Shown here one piece after another: positions 16,318-24,695 of a stretch of DNA of 64,000 nucleotides. A program made the translations under genes and the position numbers. Source of the DNA: Kutzneria viridogrisea (GTDB lineage: Bacteria > Actinomycetota > Actinomycetes > Mycobacteriales > Pseudonocardiaceae); assembly GCA_014138725.1 (NCBI GenBank), contig JACJID010000011.1, positions 1-64,000 of the forward strand. Reading direction: 5' to 3'. Below the pieces are notes generated by a model. The model saw only the letters and a program-made list of their open reading frames with translations. It did not search any database and was not told the origin of the DNA. Each line of letters opens with the position of its first letter. Position 1 is the stretch's first letter.

Positions 16318-16665
16318 TTAGCGCAGGGAGGCCCGGTTCATCGCGTCGGCGTTGCCCGCGAGGTGCCGGGCCATGTGGAACTCCGCCGAGGCGGCGGAGT
16401 TGAGCGCCTTGGTGTGGGCCTTGAGCGCGGCGGTGTGCTCGGCCAGTTGGTCGTGACCGTGGCGCAGCTCGTGGTAGACGGCCTGGAGCAGGGTGGACTG
16501 CGCGGAGAGCAGCAGTTCGGTCCGCGACCGCGCGGCCAGCTCGGCCGGGAGTATGTCCGTGAGGCGGTCTTCGACCTCGCCGACGCCCTGGCAGGTCAGG
16601 GTGTAGAGCACCTCTGCCTGCTCGCGATGGTTCTTGGTGGGCTGGTCCTCAGGCTGGTCCGTCAT
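16318..16665 (-). CDS. Helical hypothetical protein, 115 aa
   Basis: It is almost wholly alpha-helical (SRTELLLSAQSTLLQAVYHE, DQLAEHTAALKAHTKALNSA) with no cysteines or membrane segments and may form a coiled coil. The family is unknown. About 300 bp to its right carry no convincing gene. Confidence 0.55.
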   Translation of the reverse strand: MTDQPEDQPTKNHREQAEVLYTLTCQGVGEVEDRLTDILPAELAARSRTELLLSAQSTLLQAVYHELRHGHDQLAEHTAALKAHTKALNSAASAEFHMARHLAGNADAMNRASLR

Positions 16666-16961
16666 GGTTCAGACGGTAGCGATCAATCATGCGAATCAAC
16701 CTGCGCCGGATGGCGATCAGACGTACACCACTCGACTGGATCAGACCATGCCTGACAGCGTCGCGCCGAGCACGCCACCCTCAGCGAGTTCCCCAACGAC
16801 AACCAGCCATTGACCACCGCGCCGCTCAACCTGACGAAACCACCGTGGTCGCCGGACTGTGCGCGGACCTGTGGAGCCGCGGCGCGGGTGAAGCCTGTGC
16901 TTACCGAGGGCGGTGTGGACGGACTACCGTGATGGTCATCCCCGCATGTGAGGTGGCCAGG

Positions 16962-17135
16962 ATGGGCGATCGCGCGGCGTGCACGGTGTGCGGCAACCAT
17001 GGGGCCCACCTGTGCCGGGGGCACTGGCGGCTGGCTGACGGACGGATCGTCAAACGCCCCAAGGGCGGGCGCGTGCACACGGTGCGTGGTGGTCTGCCCG
17101 GTCTGGGCCGAGGCAAGGGCAAGCCGAGCCCCTAA
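16962..17135 (+). CDS. Small zinc-knuckle-like protein, 57 aa
   Basis: GAGG eight bases upstream supports this ATG. The first 25 residues carry CTVCGNHGAHLCRGHW, a CxxC...C..H cluster that could bind one zinc ion. The rest is basic and glycine-rich (RGGLPGLGRGKGK). It may bind nucleic acid. No family is recognised. Confidence 0.45.
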   Translation: MGDRAACTVCGNHGAHLCRGHWRLADGRIVKRPKGGRVHTVRGGLPGLGRGKGKPSP

Positions 17136-17289
17136 GCGCACCTCGGGCTACGCCGGCAAACAACATCGTCATTCACGAGCAGACCTCCCGCAGGCAGCGC
17201 GGCACCAGCAGCGCGTCCGTGTGCCGTGCACAGTGGACTGGGCTTGCCTCGAGTCTGATACTGACAAGTATCAGAAGCTGGGTGTGGGG

Positions 17290-17775
17290 TTACTCCGTGG
17301 CGTCCAGCGGTTCGCGGTATGTCGTGTGTTGCCCCGGCCTTTCGCCATGCTCGATGAGCAGCCGCCACGCCGTGGTCTTCGCGTCCTCGACCCACAGTCG
17401 GCCGACCTCGCGCGAGTCCGCGTGCTCAATGCACAACACCTTCTTCACCCACGACCCGATCAGCAGCACCACGTCCTCGGGCAGCGCGCTCACCGCGCCG
17501 AGCACGAGCGCGGGCAGTCGGTGGGCGTCCAGGCAGTCGCCCTGGGTACCGCCGCTGCGATACCACAGGTCCGCCGTCGGGATGCATTCAGTCATGTCGG
17601 CCAGCCAGTGCCCAGCCGCCTCGGCGGGCGTCTTGTACTCCACCAGAGTGCGCTCGGCGTCGCCGCCACACTCCTTCAGGTCGACCACCTTCCGAGTCCC
17701 AACCGGCCGGTGCCACTCCTGAATCCGCCCCTCGACCATCATCAGAAGTCGAATCAGGCGCTCACGATCGTCCAC
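17290..17775 (-). CDS. Hypothetical protein, 161 aa
   Basis: A soluble, mostly helical protein with MMVEGRIQEWHRPVGTRKVV, KTPAEAAGHWLADMTECIP and a cysteine/tryptophan-rich end. The GTG start has AAGGG about seven bases upstream. The open frame extends further upstream into the degenerate remnant at 17880, which I exclude. The family is unknown. Confidence 0.55.
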   Translation of the reverse strand: MDDRERLIRLLMMVEGRIQEWHRPVGTRKVVDLKECGGDAERTLVEYKTPAEAAGHWLADMTECIPTADLWYRSGGTQGDCLDAHRLPALVLGAVSALPEDVVLLIGSWVKKVLCIEHADSREVGRLWVEDAKTTAWRLLIEHGERPGQHTTYREPLDATE

Positions 17776-17879
17776 GAAGGTGCCCTTCTCGCGCTCGGCT
17801 ACGGCACCGGCCCGTACGGCCGGCTCAGCCGTCAACTTTGGCCGTCCGTCGGCCGGTTCGGCCAGCTGTCGGGTAAGTC

Positions 17880-17965
17880 GCAGGATCCTGAACGACCTGG
17901 CGCCGGGTCTCGCGGGCCACAGCAGGAGACCAGGGCGGCACACCGGACGACCACCGCGAAGGGCC
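17880..17965 (-). pseudogene. Remnant of the LHQTGLL-type membrane-protein gene
   Basis: GCAGGAGACCAGGGCGGC and the following GACCACCGCGAAG match the middle of the intact gene near 9520-9570, with degenerate similarity on the left side. No start or tail survives. Confidence 0.6.
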
Positions 17966-18065
17966 GGTCATCGGAACCCAGAAACACACGAAAACCGAAC
18001 ACGCGTTCGAGTTATCCCCAGGTGTGGATCATGGTGTGCACAACTCCGTCCGAGTGACACCATCT

Positions 18066-18096
18066 GCCCCTTCTGGCAAAAAAAACCGGAAGGGGC
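18066..18096 (+). promoter_or_regulatory. Hairpin covering the ribosome site of the 18102 gene
   Basis: GCCCCTTCTGG pairs with CCGGAAGGGGC (one mismatch), and the loop contains a run of A residues. The right arm includes the GGAAGGGG that serves as ribosome-binding site, so folding would hide it. This could regulate the small-gene train that follows. Confidence 0.55.
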
Positions 18097-18101
18097 GTAG
18101 A

Positions 18102-18545
18102 GTGTCAGACATGGCAACCGATGACATGTGTGACCACCTGGCGGCCCTGGCGCTGCCCCTGCCCACCGAGGGACAGGTGACTCCCCCCGAGGCGTTCGCC
18201 GAGGCCGTCGACGCCGTACTCGAGCGCCGCGAGGCCTACGCCGAGCAGCTGCGCACCCTCTACGACGCCGCCGACCAGGACCCGCTGCTCACCGAGCTGG
18301 CCGTCGCGGGCCGCCAGCGGGCCGAGGCCGACCGGCAGATCCGCCGACTGATCGCCTACGGCCGCGAGTTCACCCCCGGCCCCCGGCCCTACGCGCTGAC
18401 CGCCCTGGCCACCGCCGCCGGGCTGGGCGGGCACTCCAGCGCCCGCGTGGCCTACGGCGACGCCGAGATCACCGAGGTCGCCGCGATCACCGGCGCCCGG
18501 CCACGCCGCCGCACCACCGACGACCAGACCCCCGACCAGCAGTGA
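18102..18545 (+). CDS. Hypothetical helical protein, 147 aa
   Basis: It begins VSDMATDDMCDHLAALALPL. A helical body (AEAVDAVLERREAYAEQLRTL) precedes a C-terminal HTH-like segment (PRPYALTALATAAGLGGHS then RVAYGDAEITEV). It may recognise DNA like a sigma-factor or replicon accessory protein, but the family is not certain. The GTG start is set by GGAAGGGG six bases upstream. It leads a train of small rightward genes. Confidence 0.65.
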   Translation: MSDMATDDMCDHLAALALPLPTEGQVTPPEAFAEAVDAVLERREAYAEQLRTLYDAADQDPLLTELAVAGRQRAEADRQIRRLIAYGREFTPGPRPYALTALATAAGLGGHSSARVAYGDAEITEVAAITGARPRRRTTDDQTPDQQ

Positions 18546-18554
18546 GGTGCAGCG

Positions 18555-18860
18555 GTGAGCTTCCTCGACCGCTTCCGCCGCGACCGACGACCCCATCAGT
18601 ACGCGGCGCCGCGCATGGGCTACACAGCCATCCCGCTCACCCCTGACGAGGTCGCCTTGTACGTCGAGGCTCAGCAGGAGGCACACCGGTCGGTCAGGCG
18701 CGCCCGGCCGGACATTGGCGGCGCGAGCAGTTGGTCCACCATGCAGGCCAACGAGATGCTGCGCCGCGCCGGGATCGCCGCAGCCCAGGGCGGGGGCTCA
18801 CCGCTCGATCGCCGCCCTGCCCGGCACATCCCCGGTGCCGGGCTCCTTCTCCCACACTGA
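18555..18860 (+). CDS. Hypothetical protein, 101 aa
   Basis: It starts nine bases after the previous stop, with GTG and the GAGGTG ribosome site. It begins MSFLDRFRRDRRPHQYAAP, with helices (LTPDEVALYVEAQQEAHRS) but no known motif. It is probably co-transcribed with the 18102 gene. Confidence 0.55.
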   Translation: MSFLDRFRRDRRPHQYAAPRMGYTAIPLTPDEVALYVEAQQEAHRSVRRARPDIGGASSWSTMQANEMLRRAGIAAAQGGGSPLDRRPARHIPGAGLLLPH

Positions 18861-18985
18861 CCGAGGTCAGTGAGTTCCGCCAGGCCCGGGACATCCCGCC
18901 GGGCCGCCCGGTCTGGGGCTTCGTGTACGTCACCGGGACCCCCTCGACCCCGTCGGCCTGATCGCCCAGCTTCGAAGGGAACATC

Positions 18986-19273
18986 ATGCCCAGCGACACG
19001 ACTACCCGGGTGTTTCGTACCGCGCTCGGTGACCTGACCACCCGCTCCGTCCCGATGTCCACGCTTGCGGTAGGAGATCGGTTCGTTGGCCCGGACCAGA
19101 AGACCGTCTACACGGTGACCGCCGACTGTGCCAGCCACCCGCACGGCTGGCTGTTCGTACGCGACCTGACGATGACCGACGAGCAGGCCGTCAGCCTGGA
19201 AGACGGGGACGGCGATCCCCGCATCGGGTTCTTCAACTACCCAACGACCACCCTCCTGCACCGCGTGGTCTGA
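18986..19273 (+). CDS. Hypothetical protein, 95 aa
   Basis: A beta-rich small protein (STLAVGDRFVGPDQKTVYTV, HGWLFVRDLTMTDEQ) that may form a small barrel. GAAGGGA precedes the ATG. It has no membrane segment and no recognised family. It is part of the small rightward train. Confidence 0.6.
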   Translation: MPSDTTTRVFRTALGDLTTRSVPMSTLAVGDRFVGPDQKTVYTVTADCASHPHGWLFVRDLTMTDEQAVSLEDGDGDPRIGFFNYPTTTLLHRVV

Positions 19274-19422
19274 ACGAGGACCGGCGCCTCAGGGCGGTCA
19301 CCGGACACCAGTACCGGTGGCCTGCCCGGGACGCCCGTCCCACCACACACAGCGACCCCGCTCGGACCTCCCGCGAAGAAGTTCCCGAGCAGGGCCGCCT
19401 GACCTCCCGCAGGAGGGTGACC

Positions 19423-19578
19423 ATGTCTACCAGGGACCACTACGAGACCACCAACGTGGACCGGCAGCGCGAGGCCGCCGCCGAGTTGGCCCGCCGGTTC
19501 GTCAACGGCGACGACGACACGCGCCGCGCCATCGCCGATGGCCACGGCGACCGCGCCAACGCGCGCAAGGGCCGGTGA
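19423..19578 (+). CDS. Small hypothetical protein, 51 aa
   Basis: A strong AGGAGGG ribosome site precedes this ATG. The protein begins MSTRDHYETTNVDRQREAA, is helical and highly charged, and ends RANARKGR. Its stop overlaps the next gene's GTG (GTGA). It is likely real given the signal strength and the coupling. Confidence 0.6.
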   Translation: MSTRDHYETTNVDRQREAAAELARRFVNGDDDTRRAIADGHGDRANARKGR

Positions 19579-19736
19579 CCAGGGTGACCGCCACGATCAG
19601 CACCAGCACCGACCAGGCCGCCAGCACCGAGGACGACCAGGCCAGCGGCATGTGCTGCTGCCCGCTGATCCGCAGCCCTCGCGGTGGACGCGCCTACCAC
19701 CGCATCGGCGAGCACCCGGCGGAGGAGAGCCGGTGA
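19575..19736 (+). CDS. Small protein with a CCC motif, 53 aa
   Basis: The GTG overlaps the preceding stop by GTGA. The middle carries ASGMCCCPLIRSPRGG, three consecutive cysteines that could bind metal or a lipid. Its stop in turn overlaps the following gene. No family is recognised; the reading frame is supported mainly by the overlaps. Confidence 0.5.
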   Translation: MTRVTATISTSTDQAASTEDDQASGMCCCPLIRSPRGGRAYHRIGEHPAEESR

Positions 19737-19939
19737 GCGACAAGGAGACGATCAAGGCGATCAGGGACGCGCTGCTCGCGGCGAAGTTGGCCGAGCGGGG
19801 TTCCCCGGAGCGGGCGGCGGCGTTGAACCGGGTCAACGATCTGGGCAAGGCCGCGATCGAGTCCATCCCCGACCGCCACCAGCGCCAGCAGTTCACCCGG
19901 AGCCTGGGGGCGGAGATGGGCGAGGCCCGCAACGCCTGA
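19733..19939 (+). CDS. Small helical protein, 68 aa
   Basis: It starts at GTG in a GTGA overlap with the previous gene, with GGAGGAG upstream. It begins MSDKETIKAIRDALLAAKLA and is entirely helical and charged. It is the third gene of a coupled trio. Function is unknown. Confidence 0.6.
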   Translation: MSDKETIKAIRDALLAAKLAERGSPERAAALNRVNDLGKAAIESIPDRHQRQQFTRSLGAEMGEARNA

Positions 19940-19952
19940 CCTACCCCGGCAT

Positions 19953-19990
19953 GATCGAGGGGTACGCCCACCTGGGTGTGCCCCTCGATC
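19953..19990 (+). terminator. Hairpin after the small-gene trio
   Basis: GATCGAGGGG and its exact complement CCCCTCGATC flank an 18-nt loop that itself contains a short stem. Confidence 0.6.
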
Positions 19991-20003
19991 CTTGGAGCCC
20001 ACG

Positions 20004-20228
20004 ATGACGATCCCTCGGATTGGTCCGGGCGATCAGCCGCCGACCACCGACGAGGTCCTGGCGGTGATCGACCAGCTGCTCGAAGCCGACCGCGAGGACC
20101 CTGGCCAGCTGACCGTGCAGGGCGTTCTCGGGATCGTGCGGACTATGGCGGCCGCAGTGCCGTGCTCCTGCCAGCCCGCCGACACCGGGTACCGGGCACC
20201 GGTGTTGCACTTACCCACCCGCTCGTGA
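20004..20228 (+). CDS. Hypothetical protein, 74 aa
   Basis: It begins MTIPRIGPGDQPPTTDEVLA with a helical middle (VIDQLLEADREDPGQLTVQG) and ends with a CSCQ pair. GGAGCCC precedes the ATG. It follows the hairpin at 19953, so it may be a separate unit. The family is unknown. Confidence 0.5.
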   Translation: MTIPRIGPGDQPPTTDEVLAVIDQLLEADREDPGQLTVQGVLGIVRTMAAAVPCSCQPADTGYRAPVLHLPTRS

Positions 20229-20272
20229 GTTGCATCGTGAGCAGCCAGGTCCTGCGCACCGCATAGGGATGA

Positions 20273-20318
20273 GCCCCGCGCACCGGGGGAGGGGAATCGG
20301 GGGGATGGTGCGCGGGGC
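20273..20318. terminator. Bidirectional hairpin terminator
   Basis: A perfect 12-bp stem (GCCCCGCGCACC with its complement) and a G-rich loop separate convergent genes. Confidence 0.7.
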
Positions 20319-20353
20319 CCTGCCACCGGGGGATGGCAGTTCGTGGGGGGCCG

Positions 20354-20737
20354 TCAGCAGGCCGGAGGTGGCTGCGATGGCGCGGTACTCGCGTCGAGCG
20401 GGATGGAGATGACACACCGGGCGCAGGGCATGCCCTCGACTCGCGCCACGATGTCGACCTCGCCGAGCAGCATCGGCATCCCGCAGTACGCGGTGAGCAG
20501 CGTCTGCTCGCCCGCGCCGGCGCCCGGAGCCAGGGCCAGGTGCACCACCCAGTCCCACAGGCCCAGCAGCCGCTCAGCGCCAGGCAGCAGCGCCGTCCCG
20601 ATCAGCGCCCGCCGCCACCGCACCCCGATCACCGGGCGGGCGCCCAGGTAGTGGCGGACCGGCTGCTGCTGGGCCTCGGCACCGACGCGGGGTGGCATGC
20701 CGGGGTTGGGTGCCCGGGTGATCTCGTAGTCCGCCAC
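20354..20737 (-). CDS. Hypothetical protein, 127 aa
   Basis: The GTG (VADYEITRAPNPGMPPR) follows GAGGGA. The body includes a hydrophobic stretch (LLGLWDWVVHLALAPG) and a C-terminal VEGMPCARCVISIPLD with one CxxC. It may be peripheral to the membrane. It lies downstream of the XRE regulator on the same strand. Confidence 0.55.
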   Translation of the reverse strand: MADYEITRAPNPGMPPRVGAEAQQQPVRHYLGARPVIGVRWRRALIGTALLPGAERLLGLWDWVVHLALAPGAGAGEQTLLTAYCGMPMLLGEVDIVARVEGMPCARCVISIPLDASTAPSQPPPAC

Positions 20738-20842
20738 TGCCCGTCGTCCCTCGTGTCGCTGGTCGTGTGAGAGGGAAACCGTAGGAACGACTGGCACAAC
20801 ACAAGGGGTACAGGGTGTACCCCTACCTGGTCGGGCGACGGC

Positions 20843-22078
20843 CTACTGGAGTACGCCCAGCCGGTCGGCGACCTCGCGCAGCATCGGCGACAACCGCCGC
20901 TGTTCGGCGACGAGCTCGGCCGCGACCTGCCGGGGCAGCCGCTGGTGCGGCAGCCAGTCCGGGGCCAGGTGCACCAGGGCCCGCAACGTGCTGGTCGCCG
21001 CGTCGTGCTGCCCCAGCCGGGTCTGGCACAGCGCACGGTCGGCCAGGCCGCGGGCGCGGATCGCGACCGGCAGCGCGGCGTCGCGGGGGATCCGCTGCCC
21101 CAGGGCCAGGCCCCGCGTGTAGTCCTCGGCCACCACCGCGCAGTCCACGCCCAGCGCGGTGATCTTGGCCGGGCCGAACACGCTCTGCGCCACCGACCGC
21201 TCATGGCCGACCCGGGCGGCCATCTCCGTCGACACCGCGAGCAGGGTGGCGGCCTGATCGGCGTCGCCATCGCGGGCCGTGGCGGTGGCCGCCGCCGCGG
21301 TGAGCAGGCCGTAGACGCTGACCTGGTCGATCGAGGCGGTCCCGCCCGGAGTGATCTGACGGGCAGCGGTCAGCGCGACCGCCGAGGCATCCGTGTAGGA
21401 GCCCTGCACCAACAGCTGCCAGGACACCGAGAGCCGCAGCGCGGCCGCCAGCAGCTCGTCGTCGCCGTGCCCGGCGGCGGTGATCGCTTCGCGGACCGCG
21501 AGCCAGGCCAGGTCCGGCTGACCGAGGTGGACCGCGGTGTCTCCCGCGACCTGCAGCCCCCGGGCCAGTGCCTCCTGCGCGGCGGCCCGCTGTGCCGCCG
21601 GGACCGCGCGCACGGTGGCGCGCAGCTGAGCGAGCAGGGTGGGCACCAGGCCAGTCAGCAGTTCGTAGCGGCCCGCCCAGTAGGCGCCCCAGGCGTAGGA
21701 CACCGCGCGGTTGGCCGCGTCCAGGGTCAACTCGTCCTCGCCGAACACCGGCTCCGGCTCTGTAGGCCGCAGGTCGGCCGCGATCAGGTCGGCCACCGGG
21801 GTCAGTGCCGCGCGTAGTGCGAGGACGCCGCTGCCCGGGGTGGCCGAGGGCAACGCGGTGGGCTGGCCGAGGAGCTGGCCGACCGTGGTGTCCAGGGCCC
21901 GCGCCAGCCGGTGCAGGGTCCGCACCGTGGTCGAGGCCCGTTTGCCCTGCTCCAGGGACTTGATCAGGTCGAGGCTGACCTCGGCGCGCTCGGCGAGTTC
22001 GCGCTGGGTCATTCGGCGGCCCCGCGCCGCCTTGAGACGGTCGCCCAGCATCAGGCTGTCCTCGGCCCCGGTCACCAT
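20843..22078 (-). CDS. XRE-family regulator with TPR-like C-terminus, 411 aa
   Basis: Residues ~10-65 form a classic XRE HTH (MTQRELAERAEVSLDLIKSL then LHRLARALDTTVGQLLG). The remaining 330 residues are alanine-rich helical hairpins (AAAQEALARGLQVAGDTAVH) resembling tetratricopeptide repeats, used by such regulators to sense a partner or peptide. The ATG is placed eight bases after GAGG. It probably regulates the leftward transfer genes, a guess based on position. Confidence 0.8.
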   Translation of the reverse strand: MVTGAEDSLMLGDRLKAARGRRMTQRELAERAEVSLDLIKSLEQGKRASTTVRTLHRLARALDTTVGQLLGQPTALPSATPGSGVLALRAALTPVADLIAADLRPTEPEPVFGEDELTLDAANRAVSYAWGAYWAGRYELLTGLVPTLLAQLRATVRAVPAAQRAAAQEALARGLQVAGDTAVHLGQPDLAWLAVREAITAAGHGDDELLAAALRLSVSWQLLVQGSYTDASAVALTAARQITPGGTASIDQVSVYGLLTAAAATATARDGDADQAATLLAVSTEMAARVGHERSVAQSVFGPAKITALGVDCAVVAEDYTRGLALGQRIPRDAALPVAIRARGLADRALCQTRLGQHDAATSTLRALVHLAPDWLPHQRLPRQVAAELVAEQRRLSPMLREVADRLGVLQ

Positions 22079-22547
22079 GACCACCACCTCAGGTGTTGAC
22101 TACCCGACCAGCATGCAGCACCCGGTACACCACGCTGTCCCGCGATCTCGCTGTCCTCGCACCGCGGGAGGGGCTGCCCGCAACGGCGAGTTCGGCAAGT
22201 AGCAGGTGGCCCGGCACGACCTGGGGTCACCATCATCATTTCCCCGGGTCGTGAGGGGCACCGATCCAGGCGGCGGGACCGAGAGTGAGCAACTCCCTGC
22301 ATCCGTGTTCCCGCCGCCCGGCCGGCGACCGATCCCACCCCTGTTCTGGAGTGGGTTCACCGCGCATCCTTCCCGATCCCGGCCTCCACCTCGAACGCCG
22401 ATGTCCTTCGAGCCGAGGTGTTCCGGCCCAGGAGAACTCACAACAGCGTAAATTCAGTCACCACTGAAAAAATAGTGATATTTAGGATTGCGGTTTCGTC
22501 GGTCGCTGCTAGAGCTGTCCTGGCAGCGACCGCCACGCACTATGTGC
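22079..22547. other. Intergenic region, 470 bp
   Basis: It lies upstream of the XRE regulator and downstream of a leftward small gene. No convincing gene is seen. An AT-rich patch at 22440-22500 with a near-palindrome (TCACCACTGAAAAAATAGTGA) is a likely promoter or operator. Confidence 0.45.
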
Positions 22548-22727
22548 TCACGTGCGCTGCGCCATCTGTTGGGCGGTCATCGCGGCCATCGCGGCCAGCG
22601 ACATCGTCTGGATCGCCTGGAGCTCCTCGGGGGACCCGTCCTTGGACTTCCGCCAGGCCGTCTCGGCTGTGTCCAGCCACGTCCACGCCATACGGGCGAT
22701 GTCCTCAGGGTCGCGGCCTCGCGCCAT
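22548..22727 (-). CDS. Small helical protein, 59 aa
   Basis: CGGAGG five bases upstream makes this ATG very credible (MARGRDPEDIARMAWTW). The protein is amphipathic-helical and ends with a methionine-rich segment (MSLAAMAAMTAQQMAQ). The family is unknown. A terminator separates it from the Nudix gene. Confidence 0.6.
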   Translation of the reverse strand: MARGRDPEDIARMAWTWLDTAETAWRKSKDGSPEELQAIQTMSLAAMAAMTAQQMAQRT

Positions 22728-22790
22728 GGTTCCTCCGTAAGTTGTTCGGTCGATAGGGCATGGTCGCGTTGTCCAGCCCAGAAAGCACAA

Positions 22791-22819
22791 ATGCCCCGCC
22801 GGGGAACCCGGCGGGGCAT
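22791..22819 (-). terminator. Hairpin terminator after the Nudix gene
   Basis: A perfect 13-bp stem (ATGCCCCGCCGGG with its complement) and a GAA loop. Confidence 0.8.
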
Positions 22820-22869
22820 TGGGGTGCTCCCAGCGGCGCCGCCCAGACATCTCCCGGGTGGTGCGTTGT

Positions 22870-23307
22870 TCAGCAGGTCAGGGCGCGGGTGCGCACGTGG
22901 GCGAGGGTGTCGGTCAGGATCGGGTGATGGTCGAAGGCCAGCAGGTGCGGGGTGGCCAGCACCTCCGCGAGGGGCCACCACCGGACCTCACGGGCGTCGG
23001 ACCCGGCCGTGGGCTCGACCCTCTCGGGCAGCAGGGCCACGAACGCCCAGGTGACGTAACGGCCGCGCGGGTCACGGCCGGGCGTGCTGTAGACGCCGAC
23101 CAGGTCCAGCGGCACCTCGCTCACCCCGGTCTCCTCGGCCAGCTCGCGCTGCCCGGCCGCGGTGACCTCCTCCCCGGCGTCAACGTGACCACCGGGCAAA
23201 GCCCACCGGTCGGCGAACGGGTCCCAGCGCCGCCGCACGAGCAGGACGTGATTCTCAGCCAGCACCAGCACGTCCGCGGTCAGCCTCGCCGTCTCATCGG
23301 TCGCCAC
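22870..23307 (-). CDS. Nudix hydrolase, 145 aa
   Basis: The Nudix box is complete: GHVDAGEEVTAAGQ followed by RELAEETGV, so a divalent metal and hydrolysis of a nucleoside-diphosphate derivative are expected. The start is GTG with GGAGG five bases upstream, overlapping the end of the HD gene. In pSAM2, the transfer-immunity factor Pif is a Nudix protein; position in the transfer block allows a similar role here, which is inference. Confidence 0.85.
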   Translation of the reverse strand: MATDETARLTADVLVLAENHVLLVRRRWDPFADRWALPGGHVDAGEEVTAAGQRELAEETGVSEVPLDLVGVYSTPGRDPRGRYVTWAFVALLPERVEPTAGSDAREVRWWPLAEVLATPHLLAFDHHPILTDTLAHVRTRALTC

Positions 23308-24034
23308 TACGTCCTCCGTCTCGCGTTGTCGGTTCGGCGGTTCCGGGCGCGGGGAAGAAACCCCAGGCCGGGTGTCGTAGCACGCGGGCCACCAGGTTGG
23401 CGTGCACCTCGAGCAGCAGCGCGAACTCCTCACCCACCTGCTCCTGCAGCTGGCGGGCCTGCGCGACCATCGAGTCGGCGAACTCGGTGCGGCTGATGCC
23501 GAACTCCAGCAACCCGTAGAGCTCGTCGAGCAGGTGAGTGATCTTGGGCAGGACCTTGTCCAGGACGCGCACGAACCGCGCTTCGGGGTCCGTCTGCCGC
23601 TCGTAGCGGCTGATCATCTCCGGGAACCACGGCAGCCGGTCGCGGAACTCGGTGTGGATGCGCGCGGTGGCCCTGGCCTCGCGGTCAGCCTTGGCCTGGC
23701 GTTCCTCGGGGGAGATCAGCAGGGTCTGGGTGTCCCCGGCGTACACCTCCACCGCATCGTGGATCAGCGCGTACTGCGCGACCAGGCCGGTGTCCAGGTG
23801 CGGGTAGCAGCGGGCGGCCAGCGCGGGGGCGGTCCAGCCCAGCATCACCGTGTGATCGGTGACAGTCTCCCGGGCGGCCTGGTCGGGGTGGTAGCAGGCG
23901 GTCCGCTCGACCCCGCCGAGCACCAGGGCCAGGCGCCCCAGATCGAGCAGCGCGTCGACCACCGCACCCACCGGGGAACACGGGGACTGTCCCATCCTGT
24001 TGTCGGGCACGGGAAAACCGGTCCGCGTGGTCAC
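23294..24034 (-). CDS. HD-domain hydrolase, 246 aa
   Basis: The HD signature appears as DHTVMLGWTAPALAARC and QYALIHDAVEVYAGD, like YfbR/HD_3 phosphohydrolases acting on deoxynucleotides. The C-terminal half is helical (VLDKVLPKITHLLDELYG) and longer than in short family members. The GTG start overlaps the upstream stop (GTGA), and its end overlaps the Nudix start. With the Nudix enzyme it may form a nucleotide-processing pair. Confidence 0.75.
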   Translation of the reverse strand: MTTRTGFPVPDNRMGQSPCSPVGAVVDALLDLGRLALVLGGVERTACYHPDQAARETVTDHTVMLGWTAPALAARCYPHLDTGLVAQYALIHDAVEVYAGDTQTLLISPEERQAKADREARATARIHTEFRDRLPWFPEMISRYERQTDPEARFVRVLDKVLPKITHLLDELYGLLEFGISRTEFADSMVAQARQLQEQVGEEFALLLEVHANLVARVLRHPAWGFFPAPGTAEPTTRDGGRSGDR

Positions 24035-24627
24035 CGGCACCGCCCGAAGCGCAGGGCGATCGCGGTGCGGACCAGCGCGGAGCCCACGCCGATCACCTCG
24101 TGCAGCGCGGCGTCCAGCTCGATCCAGGCCGTGCCCGGCCCGTTGGGGCAGGCAGGCCCGTCCGGGGTGCGCACCACGGTGGCGCGCTCCAGGTACTCCG
24201 CCTTGTTGAACTTCGCGGCCAACCACTGGAACACCGGTCCGCGGTCGATGACCGCGTGCGTCGTCGCGTTGATCACCGCCCCGGCGAGCAGCGCGGGCAC
24301 CGGCACCCGGTAGCCGCAGGTGCGGGTGGCGGCCAGGGTCGCGGCCACCTGCACAGCCTCATAGGAGAAGGCGTGGCGGATCGCCGCGAACCAGCCGCGC
24401 TGGGTCTCGGTGCAGGTTCGGGCTCCCGGCCGGGCCGGGGTGTCGGCCACCAGGGCGCCGTCGGAGAGGTAGACCTGCTGGTCACCGAACCGGCGCTTGT
24501 CCCGGGCGTCGCCATCACCCTGACACCACTGGTCAGCGAAACCGTGTGTGCCCTCGTAGACCGCGACCAGCAGCGCGGCCAGGGCCATCGCGCCCACGGC
24601 GCGAGAGTCCATGCCGGGCGCGCTCAT
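24031..24627 (-). CDS. Polytopic membrane protein, DUF3307-like, 198 aa
   Basis: Several hydrophobic helices carry conserved polar residues in order: THGFADQWCQGD, AIRHAFSYEAVQVAATLAAT, INATTHAVIDRG and ALHEVIGVG. The repeated His/Asp in membrane helices recalls the DUF3307 layout; the match is tentative. Its ATG overlaps the stop of a 23-residue ORF, and its stop overlaps the HD gene start. It lies in the transfer block. Confidence 0.6.
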   Translation of the reverse strand: MSAPGMDSRAVGAMALAALLVAVYEGTHGFADQWCQGDGDARDKRRFGDQQVYLSDGALVADTPARPGARTCTETQRGWFAAIRHAFSYEAVQVAATLAATRTCGYRVPVPALLAGAVINATTHAVIDRGPVFQWLAAKFNKAEYLERATVVRTPDGPACPNGPGTAWIELDAALHEVIGVGSALVRTAIALRFGRCR

Positions 24628-24695
24628 CGCTGTCCCATCACGACGTCGACGGTCAGGTGGGCGGTCGTGATCTCCGTGGTCACGGACTGGTTCAC
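24624..24695 (-). CDS. 23-residue coupled ORF
   Basis: GTG in a GTGA overlap with the 44-aa gene opens a frame encoding VNQSVTTEITTAHLTVDVV plus four residues, ending in an ATGA overlap with the membrane-protein start. Both overlaps are exact. It may be a real peptide or just a translational relay between neighbours. Confidence 0.4.
   Translation of the reverse strand: MNQSVTTEITTAHLTVDVVMGQR

Noticed and set aside
18066-18096. CRISPR-like or intrinsic terminator interpretation of the hairpin
   Set aside because: Single occurrence, and the right arm is the ribosome site of the next gene, so a translational role fits better.
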